Origin: G964291335 sp964291335
Lineage (GTDB): Bacteria; Chloroflexota; Dehalococcoidia; Lucifugimonadales; UBA3495
Direction: 5' to 3'
Assembly: GCA_964291335.2 (NCBI GenBank)
Contig: OZ219748.1
Span: 744,001-808,000, forward strand
Length of the DNA: 64,000 nucleotides
A model generated the notes under the pieces. That model did no database searches, had not been told where the DNA came from, and saw nothing but the letters and a program-made list of their open reading frames with translations. The translations under genes were made by a program, and so were the position numbers. Shown in pieces: positions 17,272 through 25,992 of this stretch (positions are counted from its first letter, which is position 1; every line of letters begins with the position of its first letter).

Positions 17272-18546
17272 TTGAGCGCGGCACAGCCTCTGCAAAACTA
17301 CCGTATCCTTGACCTTTCCCGCATCTGGGCCGGCCCCTATTGCACCAAATTGCTGGCCGATATGGGCGCAGAGGTCATCAAAATGGAATCCATGCGGGTT
17401 TACGACTCCCATCGGGGGCCGGTCAACCCGGCGCCGGGCATCGCCGCCTACCCCGATTCCGACCCGGGGGAGGAACCCTGGAACCGCAACGGCTGGTTCA
17501 ATTGCCTGCATATGAGCAAGTATGGCATTACGCTGGAATTAACCGAAGCGCGGGGGCGCCAGGTCTTTGAGCAGCTGGTTTCCCTCAGCGACGTGCTGGT
17601 GGAGAACTTTCGGCAGGGCAGCCTGGCGCGGCTGGGCTACCCTTACGAAACCCTGCGTCAGCTTCGTCCCGACCTGATTTACGCCTCCATGCCGGCCTTT
17701 GGCAACAGCGGGCCGTGGCAAAGTTATGTTGCCTATGGCATCGGCCAGGAACAGCTGTCGGGCATGGCCCATATGACCGGGTACGTTAACGACGGGCCGA
17801 TGAAGTCGGGGATTAACCACGGCGACCCGATTACCGGCTCCCATGCCGCCGGCGTGCTGCTGGCCGCCCTGCGTTACCGCCGGCGCACCGGACGGGGTAT
17901 GTTCGTGGACGTTTCCCAGCAGGAATCGGCCGTGTCTCTGATTGGCGGCGAGGCGCTGGCCTACCAGCTGACCGGCCGGGAGCCGGAACGGTTGGGCAAC
18001 TATTCCCCCTGGTTTGCCCCGCAGAATGCCTACCGGTGCGCCGGCGAGGATCGTTGGGTAACCCTGGCGGTAACCAACGACCGGCAATGGCGCCGACTGG
18101 CCCGGGTTCTGGGGCGCCCGGAGTTGGCGGACGACCCGCGCTTTGCGGCCAACGCCGCCCGCTTGCAGCGCCGCCAGGAACTCGATGCGATTATCGGCCA
18201 GTGGGTACGGGACCGGGACCTGTGGGAAGTAACCGAGCTGCTTCAGGCGCAGGGCATCCCCGCCGGGCCGGTGCTGCGGGGGCCCGACTTGCTGGAAAAC
18301 CCTCACTATACCGCCCGGGGCGCCTTTAACCGGGTAACCCACCCCCGGGTAGGCCCCAAATGGTATCAGGGCTTTGCCTGGCGAATGTCCAAAACCCCCG
18401 GCCAGGTTCACTGGCCCGCGCCCACCCTGGGGCAGCACAACCGCCAAATCTACCGGGAACTGCTGGGCCTGACCGACGCGGAAATAGACGGCCTGGAGGC
18501 CGGCGGGGTAATCGGCGACAAGCCCACCGGGTCGCGGATAATTTAG
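17272..18546 (+). CDS. CaiB/BaiF family III CoA-transferase
   Basis: 424 residues, starting with TTG directly after the preceding stop (SD GAAGGAGT 8 nt upstream), so it is translationally coupled to the 16069 gene. Family signature RILDLSRIWAGPYCTKLLADMGAEVIKMES, then VLVENFRQGSLARLGYPYETL. The catalytic region reads KSGINHGDPITGSHAAG, with Asp in HGDPITG. Two adjacent, divergent paralogues in one operon fit a heterodimeric CoA-transferase, as known for succinyl-CoA:benzylsuccinate-type enzymes. That assignment is inference. Confidence 0.92.
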   Translation: MSAAQPLQNYRILDLSRIWAGPYCTKLLADMGAEVIKMESMRVYDSHRGPVNPAPGIAAYPDSDPGEEPWNRNGWFNCLHMSKYGITLELTEARGRQVFEQLVSLSDVLVENFRQGSLARLGYPYETLRQLRPDLIYASMPAFGNSGPWQSYVAYGIGQEQLSGMAHMTGYVNDGPMKSGINHGDPITGSHAAGVLLAALRYRRRTGRGMFVDVSQQESAVSLIGGEALAYQLTGREPERLGNYSPWFAPQNAYRCAGEDRWVTLAVTNDRQWRRLARVLGRPELADDPRFAANAARLQRRQELDAIIGQWVRDRDLWEVTELLQAQGIPAGPVLRGPDLLENPHYTARGAFNRVTHPRVGPKWYQGFAWRMSKTPGQVHWPAPTLGQHNRQIYRELLGLTDAEIDGLEAGGVIGDKPTGSRII

Positions 18547-18611
18547 GGGAGGTGATTTACCACAACGCCAACTACACTGCTTCTATGCTCTGAAGAAATG
18601 AGGTACGAAAC

Positions 18612-20411
18612 ATGAAGGTAGAAATACTGAACCTGCAAAACCTGTTCCAAAAGCAGGTGCGCTACGAGATTCCTGAATTTCAGCGGCGTTATATTTGGAA
18701 CCAGGAAGACCAATGGGAACTGCTCTGGCAGGATGTACAAGCCATGGCTGAAACTATCCTTGAAGGTGCGTCTGGAAATTCTCCCGGCGTAACCGGCATC
18801 AGCCATTTTATGGGCGCAGTAGTGCTTCAAGAGAGCAGTACCGTTACTTCCGACGGGCTTGACCGGCGGATTGTGGTTGATGGGCAGCAAAGGTTGACTA
18901 CACTTCAGTTGCTCCTTGATGCCATACGGGAACAGCTAGCGGAAGTATCCCAAAGTCAAGCCTCGGCCCGGTTGTCGTCGTTGGTATTGAACCAGGAGGC
19001 ATTCCTTGGAGACGACCCGGATAACGCATTCAAGATTTGGCCTACAACCGGGGATCAGGCAGAGTTTCGCCAGGCTATGCGAAACGACCTGGACAGCAAC
19101 CGACTTCCTGACTCGTTGATTATCCAGTGTCACAGATTCTTCGCATTGCAAGTAAAGCAATGGCTGGAAGCCAATCCACAACAAACCGAAGCCAGAGCAA
19201 GAGCCATAGAAGAAACTATAGCCCGGAAATTGGAACTTGCCGTTCTTGATTTGGCGAAGGAGGATGATCCTCATATCATATTTGAGACTCTTAATGCCCG
19301 AGGCACACCCCTGCTGGAGTCTGACTTAATCAAAAACATGGTCCTTTACGAGGCCGGCAAGGATGGCATTTCGGAAAATGCAAGCTCTCTGTGGCCTTTC
19401 GATGACCGCTGGTGGACTGAGAACGTTCGCCAGGCACGCCTCTTGCGGCCTCGCATTGAAGTATTCCTGAACTACTGGCTGGTCATCAGGCTTCTAAAGA
19501 CGGTCAATGCCAACCGGGTCTTCTATGAATTCCGGGGGTATTTTCATCGCCCAGAGAACGGGGGTGTTCGAGAAATTGCCCGCGACATCCGGCAGACCGG
19601 GCAATTTTATCGGGACTTGGAAGAAAACGCTTCTTACCTTGAAATGGATCCATTCCATTATCGATGGAAGGTAATGGAACTAGGGGTGCTTACTCCGATC
19701 TTGCTTTGGTTGCAGCAGAACAAGGTTCCTGCAAGTCAGATGTCTAAAGCACTAACGGCTTTGGAGAGTTACTCAGTACGTCGTATGCTGTGCCGATTGA
19801 GTTTTACCAACCGGATTTTTCTGGAATTGCTGGCGAAACTGGGGAGAGAGGATCCCGAACAAGCCGGAGATTCCATTACGGAATTTCTGGGGAACTTATC
19901 TTCTTCTACCTGGATTTGGCCCGACGACCAGCAGGTTGAGCAAGTTTTCCTAGGTTCTCCCCTGTACACCCTCCTGACTCGAGGCCGTGTGAGAATGGTG
20001 CTGGAGGCCATCGAAAGTGCGCTCCGAACTGAGAAGGCGGAAACCCAAAATGTGCCATCCAATTTAACAATAGAGCACATCATGCCGCAACAATGGCATC
20101 CTAATTGGCCCTTGCCGGAAAATGTCGCAAACAGGACCACAGCTTCAAATGAGCGAAGACGTATCATCCATTCTATGGGCAACCTGACCCTGGTGAATAA
20201 CCGACTCAACGCTGATCTTTCCAATGCTCCCTGGGAACAGAAACAACAGACTCTCGGAGAACACAGCGTCCTGTTTCTCAACAAGACGTTGCTAAGTGAT
20301 GCACCAGCCATATGGGACGAAACTGCCATTGCGGATAGGGCAAAACGACTGTTTCAGGTCGCCATCCGGATTTGGCCCCACGCCGACCAGCTTAAAGCCC
20401 GAAATGGTTAA
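18612..20411 (+). CDS. DUF262/DUF1524 protein (GmrSD-like, putative modified-DNA nuclease)
   Basis: 599 residues. The N-terminal DUF262 (ParB/Srx-like fold) shows YEIPEFQRRYIWNQEDQWELLW and the diagnostic IVVDGQQRLTTLQLLLDA. The C-terminal DUF1524 HNH-type nuclease shows NLTIEHIMPQQWHPNW followed by MGNLTLVNNRLNADLSN. This is the GmrS-GmrD fusion architecture of type IV restriction enzymes that cut glucosylated or otherwise modified DNA using NTP hydrolysis. Several DUF262 relatives are other defence effectors. The gene is visibly more AT-rich than its neighbours and sits alone among acyl-CoA genes, suggesting horizontal acquisition. ATG 18612 has GAGG upstream. The genome's modification status is unknown. 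Confidence 0.88.
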   Translation: MKVEILNLQNLFQKQVRYEIPEFQRRYIWNQEDQWELLWQDVQAMAETILEGASGNSPGVTGISHFMGAVVLQESSTVTSDGLDRRIVVDGQQRLTTLQLLLDAIREQLAEVSQSQASARLSSLVLNQEAFLGDDPDNAFKIWPTTGDQAEFRQAMRNDLDSNRLPDSLIIQCHRFFALQVKQWLEANPQQTEARARAIEETIARKLELAVLDLAKEDDPHIIFETLNARGTPLLESDLIKNMVLYEAGKDGISENASSLWPFDDRWWTENVRQARLLRPRIEVFLNYWLVIRLLKTVNANRVFYEFRGYFHRPENGGVREIARDIRQTGQFYRDLEENASYLEMDPFHYRWKVMELGVLTPILLWLQQNKVPASQMSKALTALESYSVRRMLCRLSFTNRIFLELLAKLGREDPEQAGDSITEFLGNLSSSTWIWPDDQQVEQVFLGSPLYTLLTRGRVRMVLEAIESALRTEKAETQNVPSNLTIEHIMPQQWHPNWPLPENVANRTTASNERRRIIHSMGNLTLVNNRLNADLSNAPWEQKQQTLGEHSVLFLNKTLLSDAPAIWDETAIADRAKRLFQVAIRIWPHADQLKARNG

Positions 20412-20435
20412 ACCAGGATAAAGGAGGAACCAACC

Positions 20436-21203
20436 TTGACCACGGAACGCGAAGCCCTCTATGAAATCCGGGAAGGCATTGCCTACATTACGCTGAACCG
20501 GCCGGAAAAGCTGAACGCCATCGACCCGGCTATGCGGCAGCTACTGTGGGAGTCCTTTCAGGATGTAAAGACCAACCCGGACGTGCGCTGCGCCATCGTA
20601 ACCGGACGCGGGCGGGCCTTTTCTACCGGCCACGACCTGGTGGCTATGGCCAATGACCAGGCCAATGAGGGGGTAACCACCGGCGACCTGTATGTGGAGC
20701 AGTCCAGAATTTTCAAGCCGATAATTTCTGCGATTAACGGCATCTGCCTGGCTCAGGGCTGCGGGATTGCTTTGGGCAGCGATATTCGTATTGCTTCTAC
20801 CGAGGCGCGGTTTGGCTGGCCCCAGGCTAAACGGGGCATAGCATCGGTCAGCGGGCCGGCGCTGCTGTCCCAGGTGGTGCCGCGCAACATCGCTTTCGAG
20901 TTTCTTTTCACCGGCGAGTTTGTGAATGCCCAAAAGGCGCTGGAGCTGATGCTGGTTAACTATGTGGTGGCCCCGGAAGAGGTGCTGCCCCGGGCCGAGG
21001 AGATGGCCCGCATGATTACGGCCAACGCCCCCCTGTCGCTGGCCGCCATCAAGGAAGCTTCAATCCGGGGGGCGGAAATGGGCCTGGAAGAAAGGGTGGC
21101 CTTCGCCCAGCAGAAACGGGACGAAGTGCTGTTAACCGAGGACGCTCAGGAAGGGGTGCGCGCCTTCGCTGAAAAACGCCCGCCGGTTTGGCAGGGCCGC
21201 TAG
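20436..21203 (+). CDS. Enoyl-CoA hydratase/isomerase (crotonase family)
   Basis: 255 residues. The crotonase fold is readable from IAYITLNRPEKLNAIDPAM, the first oxyanion-hole segment GRAFSTGHDLVAM, and the second, CLAQGCGIALGSDIRIA, followed by ARFGWPQAKRGI. The usual catalytic Glu positions are not clearly both present, so the reaction (hydration, isomerisation or hydrolysis) is open. TTG start at 20436 with a strong AAAGGAGG SD. It probably belongs with the CoA-transferases upstream, with the DUF262 gene inserted between them. Confidence 0.92.
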   Translation: MTTEREALYEIREGIAYITLNRPEKLNAIDPAMRQLLWESFQDVKTNPDVRCAIVTGRGRAFSTGHDLVAMANDQANEGVTTGDLYVEQSRIFKPIISAINGICLAQGCGIALGSDIRIASTEARFGWPQAKRGIASVSGPALLSQVVPRNIAFEFLFTGEFVNAQKALELMLVNYVVAPEEVLPRAEEMARMITANAPLSLAAIKEASIRGAEMGLEERVAFAQQKRDEVLLTEDAQEGVRAFAEKRPPVWQGR

Positions 21204-21474
21204 TCCCCTTTCAGCAAAAACGCCGTTGGATACATCTTGCCGGGGGGTAACCATTACGCCCACTCCTCCGGCCGCCCATTCCTCCGGCAAGGTTGCTTCG
21301 GCGAACTGCCAGGCCATTGCCGACTTGCCGGCCTGAAGGCGGTGGGGAACCGGCGAGGCGCGCCGGTACCGTCCTCGGGCAAGCCATTGCCGGGGGCGAC
21401 GACCTTTGCAAAAGTCGCGCAGAGCTTTGCAGCGCCTGCTTCAGCGGGGGCGCAAAAAGTTGTCGAAATAACCT

Positions 21475-21523
21475 TTGCCTCACCACCGTATAATAATATT
21501 ATACGATAGTTGAGGTGAGGCAA
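21475..21523 (+). promoter_or_regulatory. Nested inverted repeat masking the SD of a mini-gene
   Basis: Outer perfect 10-bp arms TTGCCTCACC (21475-21484) and GGTGAGGCAA (21514-21523). The 3' arm contains the SD and the A of the ATG. The inner arms CGTATAAT and ATTATACG are separated by AAT. The inner AT palindrome also provides TATAAT on both strands. In RNA the hairpin would hide the ribosome-binding site. In DNA the inner palindrome could be an operator. The upstream stretch 21204-21474 contains no recognisable gene. Confidence 0.7.
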
Positions 21524-21693
21524 TGAGCAAGAGACGCTTGCACCGGTTGAGGAAATGGGCCTGGGTGTTCAGCCTTTGTCAAATCTGCGAGAAGGTTACC
21601 GATATTATGGTTCCGGCGCATATCGATACCTTCATCATTTGCCCGGACTGCATCCGGCAGGCTCAATATACGTTCACGGTGCATAGCAGCTGA
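21523..21693 (+). CDS. 56-residue CxxC...CxxC mini zinc-ribbon protein
   Basis: MSKRRLHRLRKWAWVF at the N-terminus is strongly basic and aromatic. LCQICEK (C19, C22) and IICPDCIRQ (C40, C43) form a four-Cys zinc site. SD AGGTGAGG is 2-7 nt from the ATG and lies inside the hairpin described above. I recognise no named family. The size and basic N-terminus suggest a small nucleic-acid or protein-binding regulator, perhaps self-controlled through its own leader. The gene is supported by the SD, the zinc motif and an ordinary stop, not by homology. Confidence 0.6.
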   Translation: MSKRRLHRLRKWAWVFSLCQICEKVTDIMVPAHIDTFIICPDCIRQAQYTFTVHSS

Positions 21694-21771
21694 GGCGGCA
21701 TTGGCGCTAGCGGCGTGCGGGAAGCGTCCAGCGCAAGCCGTTGGACGCTTCCCCCAACCCTCCGTCCCAGG

Positions 21772-23328
21772 TTACTGGGAGCGAAGAGCCCGGCCGGGCA
21801 GCGCCCCGGTATGGACTCCCTGGTCGATGACCACCCGCCCATTCACCAGCACGTAGTCAATGCCTTCCGGGTACTGGCGGGGGTTCTCAAAGGTTGCTTT
21901 GGCTGCCACCGTAGCCGGATTGAAAACGACTATGTCGGCCTTCATTCCGTCGCGAAGCAGGCCCCGGTCTTTCAGGCCCAGACGCTGGGCCGGCGCTCCG
22001 GTCATCTTCTGCACCGCCTGTTCCAGCGAAAACAGTTCCTCCTCCCGGACGAATTGGCCCAGCACGTACGGAAAAGTGCCGTAGGTGCGAGGGTTGGGCT
22101 GACCGCCGGTCAGCAACCCGTCGGAACCCACCATCTGCGCCGGGTGCCTGGCAATCGTGCGGATGTTGGCTTCATTGCCGGTACGCGCCACGAAGGCCAC
22201 CTCCAGGTTCTCTTCAAGCAGCAAATCGCAAATAGCGTCCACCATTCGCTTGCCCTGATACTCGGCCAGGTCAACCAGAGAACGCCCTTCCCACCGCTTG
22301 TTCTTCTCGGAACCAATGTGGCTGAAAATATAATGCTCCAGGGTCAACCCCCACTGCGGTTCCACCGAATCGCCGATTTCGTCCCGTATGCGGCGTTCCT
22401 GAAGGCGCCGGTACAGAAGGTTCGGCCCCCCGGCATGAACCCAGTAGGGCAGCAGCGAATGCAGCACTGTGCTGGCGGCAGCGTAAGGGTACTGGTCAAA
22501 GGTAACGTCAACGCCGGCATTGCAGCCGGCATCCACCAGCGCCGTCATCCGCTCGCCCATCCCCGCTACCGGGTTGTGGTAATGGGAGATATGCACCGGA
22601 ACGCCGCTCTCGTGGCCGATGTAAACTGCCTCCTTGAAGGGGTCCAGCAGACGGTCGCCCAGGCTGTAACGGGCGTGGGTCATATAAAAGCCGCCCTGGT
22701 CGCGGATCGCCTGGCAAATTGCCACCAGTTCTTCGGTTTCACTGTAAGCCCCGGGCGGATAGGTTAAGCCGGTGGCAAAACCGAAGGCGCCGTCCCGCAT
22801 ACCCTGACGGGCCAAATCCTGCATCCGCGTCAGCTCCTGGTCGGTGGGTTCCCGGTCGGCCCAGCCCATAGCTTCCACCCGAATGGCAGCGTGCGGCACG
22901 AAATAAACTACGTTGCAGGCAATACGCCGATCCAGCAAGTCCAGGAATTCGCCGACCCGGCCCCAGCGCACGCCGGCCGGGGCTGTGCCGTTAATCGCCG
23001 CCAGGTAATGCAGCAGTTCTTCCAGGCGGGCCGGGGAGGTGGGAGCGTAAGAGAGACCATCCATGCCCAGGGCGTCGGTAGTTACCCCCTGGCGAAGCTT
23101 GACCTCGTGCCGCGGGTCAGATAACAGCATCAGGTCGGAATGCGAGTGCATGTCAATAAAGCCCGGGCAGATGACCGAGCCATGCGCGTCAATCACGCGC
23201 TCCGCCGTTGTGTCAGCCTCTCCCTGAAGCACGTTAATGGTATCCCCGGTTACCGCCACGCTTCCCCGAAACGAGGGACGCCCCGTTCCATCGATAATTC
23301 GGCCGCCCTTAATCAGTAAATCTGCCAC
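21772..23328 (-). CDS. N-acyl-D-amino-acid deacylase (D-aminoacylase family amidohydrolase)
   Basis: 518 residues of the amidohydrolase superfamily, removing acyl groups from D-amino acids or related ureido compounds. Visible: the N-terminal sandwich ADLLIKGGRIIDGTG, the metal-binding FIDMHSHSD, GVTTDALGMDG, THARY, HISHYHNP, and the late metal Asp in MVGSDGLL. The C-terminal sandwich ends with KADIVVFNPATV and VLVNGRVVIDQG. The GTG at 23328 is the real start: AAAGGAGG lies 5 nt before it, and the family begins at the ADLLIKGG strand. Upstream codons read as leader. Confidence 0.9.
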   Translation of the reverse strand: MADLLIKGGRIIDGTGRPSFRGSVAVTGDTINVLQGEADTTAERVIDAHGSVICPGFIDMHSHSDLMLLSDPRHEVKLRQGVTTDALGMDGLSYAPTSPARLEELLHYLAAINGTAPAGVRWGRVGEFLDLLDRRIACNVVYFVPHAAIRVEAMGWADREPTDQELTRMQDLARQGMRDGAFGFATGLTYPPGAYSETEELVAICQAIRDQGGFYMTHARYSLGDRLLDPFKEAVYIGHESGVPVHISHYHNPVAGMGERMTALVDAGCNAGVDVTFDQYPYAAASTVLHSLLPYWVHAGGPNLLYRRLQERRIRDEIGDSVEPQWGLTLEHYIFSHIGSEKNKRWEGRSLVDLAEYQGKRMVDAICDLLLEENLEVAFVARTGNEANIRTIARHPAQMVGSDGLLTGGQPNPRTYGTFPYVLGQFVREEELFSLEQAVQKMTGAPAQRLGLKDRGLLRDGMKADIVVFNPATVAAKATFENPRQYPEGIDYVLVNGRVVIDQGVHTGALPGRALRSQ

Positions 23329-23359
23329 TTGTTCCTCCTTTAAGGAAAACCTGTTCCCG

Positions 23360-23388
23360 ACAGTATCAATTTGCCGATAATCTGTCAA
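23360..23388 (-). promoter_or_regulatory. Promoter of the D-aminoacylase gene
   Basis: TTGACA (23388-23383), 17 bp, TACTGT (23365-23360) on the minus strand. It lies 32 bp before the GTG at 23328, which supports that start over upstream codons. Confidence 0.65.
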
Positions 23389-23489
23389 AAAAGCCGTTAT
23401 TCAAGCTTGTTATCGTCATAATACAGACAATAACAACGCTTCTTGCCACAAAGTCTTCTTATCGTAAACGGTTATAACAATTATAGAGC

Positions 23490-23518
23490 TTGACATTCCT
23501 TTTCCGGGTAAGTAATAT
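23490..23518 (+). promoter_or_regulatory. Promoter of panD
   Basis: TTGACA (23490-23495), 17 bp, TAATAT (23513-23518). It is a near-consensus promoter 440 bp before panD, so the transcript has an unusually long leader. Confidence 0.7.
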
Positions 23519-23524
23519 CCCAAA

Positions 23525-23958
23525 ACTGCTCACCTTAAACAAGTGGGGGTATTTTCAGAGATGCCTGCGAGTTTATCACCTTCTATTATAAAAGCAGACG
23601 CCTGGTCTAGTCGGCCGGAGCGCCTCCATCGTCTTGAAGGCGCCATCCGGCAGGGACACCGGCAAATCCGCTTTTCCACCTTCACCGGGAGCGCTGGCTC
23701 CCTCCCCAGCCGCCAACTGCCCTGCGAGCCTTAGCTTAGTCCCTTTTGACTGCGTCCCGCCCCTTTGGGTTTCCCGCTTGGGGCGCCTGCGCGTTTACGC
23801 CGGCGCCGGCGGTTTGACCCATAAGGCGGCGTGCTGACGAAATCAGCCGCATGGCTGAGCTTTTCCCTGCATGTTTACGGGTTACTCGAGGCGAGCAGTT
23901 TTGCTTCATTGCCGGCGAAACCGCCGGCTGTTAGCTGAAACCAGCGAGGAGGAGACAA
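23525..23958 (+). promoter_or_regulatory. Long structured leader of panD with mutually exclusive hairpins
   Basis: The 630-bp gap 23329-23958 has no convincing gene. Near its end, GCTGA (23833-23837) can pair with TCAGC (23843-23847). The same TCAGCC (23843-23848) can instead pair with GGCTGA (23853-23858), which is followed by GC and TTTT (23861-23864). This looks like an attenuator. A further hairpin, GCCGGC with GCCGGC, lies near 23911-23930 before the panD SD GAGGAGG. A regulatory leader is likely; a specific riboswitch class is not recognised. Confidence 0.45.
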
Positions 23959-24327
23959 ATGCGAATTCTGATGCGATCCAAAATCCACCGGGCCACCGTT
24001 ACCAACTGCGATGAAGACTACATCGGCAGCATCGTGGTTGACCAGGACTTGATGGAGAAGTCGGACATTTGGGACGGAGAAAAAGTCCTGGTCTGCGATA
24101 TTGCCAACGGCAACCGGTTCGAGACCTATGCCATTACCGGCGCCCGGGGCAGCGGCATCGTGTCGGTGCAGGGAGCGGCGGCCAAGCTGACCGCCCCAGG
24201 GAACAAGGTCATCATCATGGCCTTTGAGGTTACCGACGTTCCGGTAAAGCCCAGGGTGATTCTGGTTAACGAGAATAATGATTTTGTAGAGTACTTGACG
24301 GGAGTGGAAAATGCCATCGCCGTATAG
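23959..24327 (+). CDS. panD: Aspartate 1-decarboxylase (pyruvoyl enzyme)
   Basis: 122 residues. Makes beta-alanine for pantothenate and CoA. The proenzyme self-cleaves at the Gly-Ser of EDYIGSIVVD (G24/S25), giving the pyruvoyl group. RSKIHRATVT and the later ITGARGSGIVSVQGAAAKL and GNKVIIMAFE match the family. SD GAGGAGG is 7 nt from the ATG. Its last 17 bp overlap the following methyltransferase gene. Other pantothenate genes are far away (panB at 47353). Confidence 0.96.
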   Translation: MRILMRSKIHRATVTNCDEDYIGSIVVDQDLMEKSDIWDGEKVLVCDIANGNRFETYAITGARGSGIVSVQGAAAKLTAPGNKVIIMAFEVTDVPVKPRVILVNENNDFVEYLTGVENAIAV

Positions 24328-25138
24328 CGAAGCCGAAACCGAACAGTATTATGACCACGAGGACGCCGTTTATCGCGCCCTTTGGGACAAGGACGGCAGC
24401 GTACATTGGGGCCTGTTTGAGGACGGGGCCAATATGACCTTTCTGGAGGCCGGCGCCAACCTTAACCGGGTAATGGCGCAGCGGGGCCGGTTGAATGCCA
24501 ACGCCAACGTTATTGACGTGGGCTGCGGCAGCGGCACCATCGCCGTCGCCCTCTGTCAGGACTTCGGCTGTCGGGTAACCGGCGTGGACCTGAGCGGTGT
24601 CCGCATCGCCAACGCCATTGATTCCCTGGAAGAACACTCCGAAGAGGTGCAGCGGAAAGTAACCTTTCAGAAGGCATCCGCCACCGACCTGCCCTTTGCA
24701 GAGGCCAGCTTCAGCCACGCCTGGAGCCAGGCTACCATCTACCATGTACCCGATAAGGTAAAGGTGCTGCAGGAAGTGTTCCGGGTATTGGAACCGGGCG
24801 GCTTCTTCGTTTTTGACGACCTGATTAAGCCGCAGCCGGAAATCGGCGAGAAGGCCCGGAAGTTTGTTTATGAGCGCCTGCTTTACGATACAGACTTCAG
24901 CTTTGCGTCTTACCAGGCGGTTTTGCGGGAGACCGGGTTCGAAGTGCTGGAGGCTGAGGATATTTCGCGACACCTGAAAACCAGCTATCTGCTGCTCAGC
25001 GAAGCCGCCTCCGGGGGAAACCAGCAGCACCGGGAACGGTTCGCCTATCTGGCTGAAGCGTACCGGGAGACGGCCAACAGCGTCGATACCGGGGAGGTTG
25101 GCTGGGCTTTGTTCGTTTGCCGGAAGCCGGCTGACTAG
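24311..25138 (+). CDS. SAM-dependent methyltransferase (small-molecule type)
   Basis: 275 residues, class I methyltransferase. Motif I VIDVGCGSGTIAVAL, the acidic motif II VTGVDLSG, and the post-motif ATDLPFAEASFSHAWSQATIYHVPDK, followed by VLEPGGFFVFDD. The pattern resembles glycine/sarcosine/dimethylglycine or tocopherol-type methyltransferases. The exact acceptor is unknown. The ATG lies inside panD (17-bp overlap), with GGGAG upstream, so it is coupled to panD. Confidence 0.88.
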   Translation: MPSPYSEAETEQYYDHEDAVYRALWDKDGSVHWGLFEDGANMTFLEAGANLNRVMAQRGRLNANANVIDVGCGSGTIAVALCQDFGCRVTGVDLSGVRIANAIDSLEEHSEEVQRKVTFQKASATDLPFAEASFSHAWSQATIYHVPDKVKVLQEVFRVLEPGGFFVFDDLIKPQPEIGEKARKFVYERLLYDTDFSFASYQAVLRETGFEVLEAEDISRHLKTSYLLLSEAASGGNQQHRERFAYLAEAYRETANSVDTGEVGWALFVCRKPAD

Positions 25139-25183
25139 CCGCCGCTGCACTTCAAGATGCCAATTCAGCAACGAGGAGGGGCT

Positions 25184-25810
25184 ATGACTGAACAGAACCG
25201 CGTGCAGTGGGTTTATTCGTCGCGCAACGAGCAGGAACTGGAAGAGCGTTACGACCAATGGGCCAATCAGTACGACCAGGACCTGGAAACGGACTTCGGC
25301 TGGATTTCCCCGCAGCGCGCCGCCGAGACGCTGGGCAGGCATGCGAAACCGGACGCCCGGATTCTGGACGCCGGCGCCGGCACCGGATTGGTCGGCGAAT
25401 GCCTGCACCGGTTGGGCTTCCGCAACCTGACCGCCATGGATCTTTCCAAAGGCATGCTGGAAGTAGCGCGCCGGAAGAACGTCTATCAGGCTTGTGACCA
25501 GATGACCATGGGCGAGCGGCTGGACTATGCCAGCGGCCAGTTTGACGCTGCCATAACCGTGGGCGTATTTACCCAGGGCCACGCCCCGGCCAGCTCTATT
25601 GACGAATTGGTGCGGGTAACCAGAACCGGCGGTCACGTTGTGTTCAGCTTGCGCACCGATGTATATAAGAATAACGGGTTCAAGGAAAAGCAGGATTCCC
25701 TGGAGTCTGCGGGGCAGTGGAAGTTGGTGGAAGTTTCCGGGGCGTTCCAGCCATTGCCCAAGGGCGAGCCTGAGGTTCTGCATCAGATTTGGGTCTATCA
25801 GGTAAGCTGA
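25184..25810 (+). CDS. SAM-dependent methyltransferase (METTL27/WBSCR27-like)
   Basis: 208 residues. The N-terminal cap EERYDQWANQYDQDLETDFGW is typical of the METTL27-like group. Motif I ILDAGAGTGLVGECL, then LTAMDLSKGMLEVAR and FDAAITVGVFTQGH. ATG 25184 has the SD GAGGAGGGG and follows the previous gene by 45 bp, so panD and the two methyltransferases form one operon. The substrate is unknown. Confidence 0.87.
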   Translation: MTEQNRVQWVYSSRNEQELEERYDQWANQYDQDLETDFGWISPQRAAETLGRHAKPDARILDAGAGTGLVGECLHRLGFRNLTAMDLSKGMLEVARRKNVYQACDQMTMGERLDYASGQFDAAITVGVFTQGHAPASSIDELVRVTRTGGHVVFSLRTDVYKNNGFKEKQDSLESAGQWKLVEVSGAFQPLPKGEPEVLHQIWVYQVS

Positions 25811-25921
25811 ACCGCTATAACCGGCGCGGCTCTCCAAGTGCGAAACGGGCCGCCGGAGCGCCGGAGAATCGGGTCAACCGATGCCATAGTGCGGTGCAGC
25901 GGGTGATTCGGTTAAATGAAC

Positions 25922-25946
25922 GAGGGCGGGTACACAGCCCACCCTC
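25922..25946. terminator. Hairpin between convergent genes
   Basis: GAGGG-C-GGG / CCC-A-CCCTC with a 7-nt loop and one mismatch, between the methyltransferase gene (+) and the HTH gene (-). It has no clear U-run, so it is only a weak terminator candidate. Confidence 0.35.
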
Positions 25947-25992
25947 AGCCTTTCCACCCGCCCGTAGCTGCCCGGTTCCACCCGGGGGCGGG

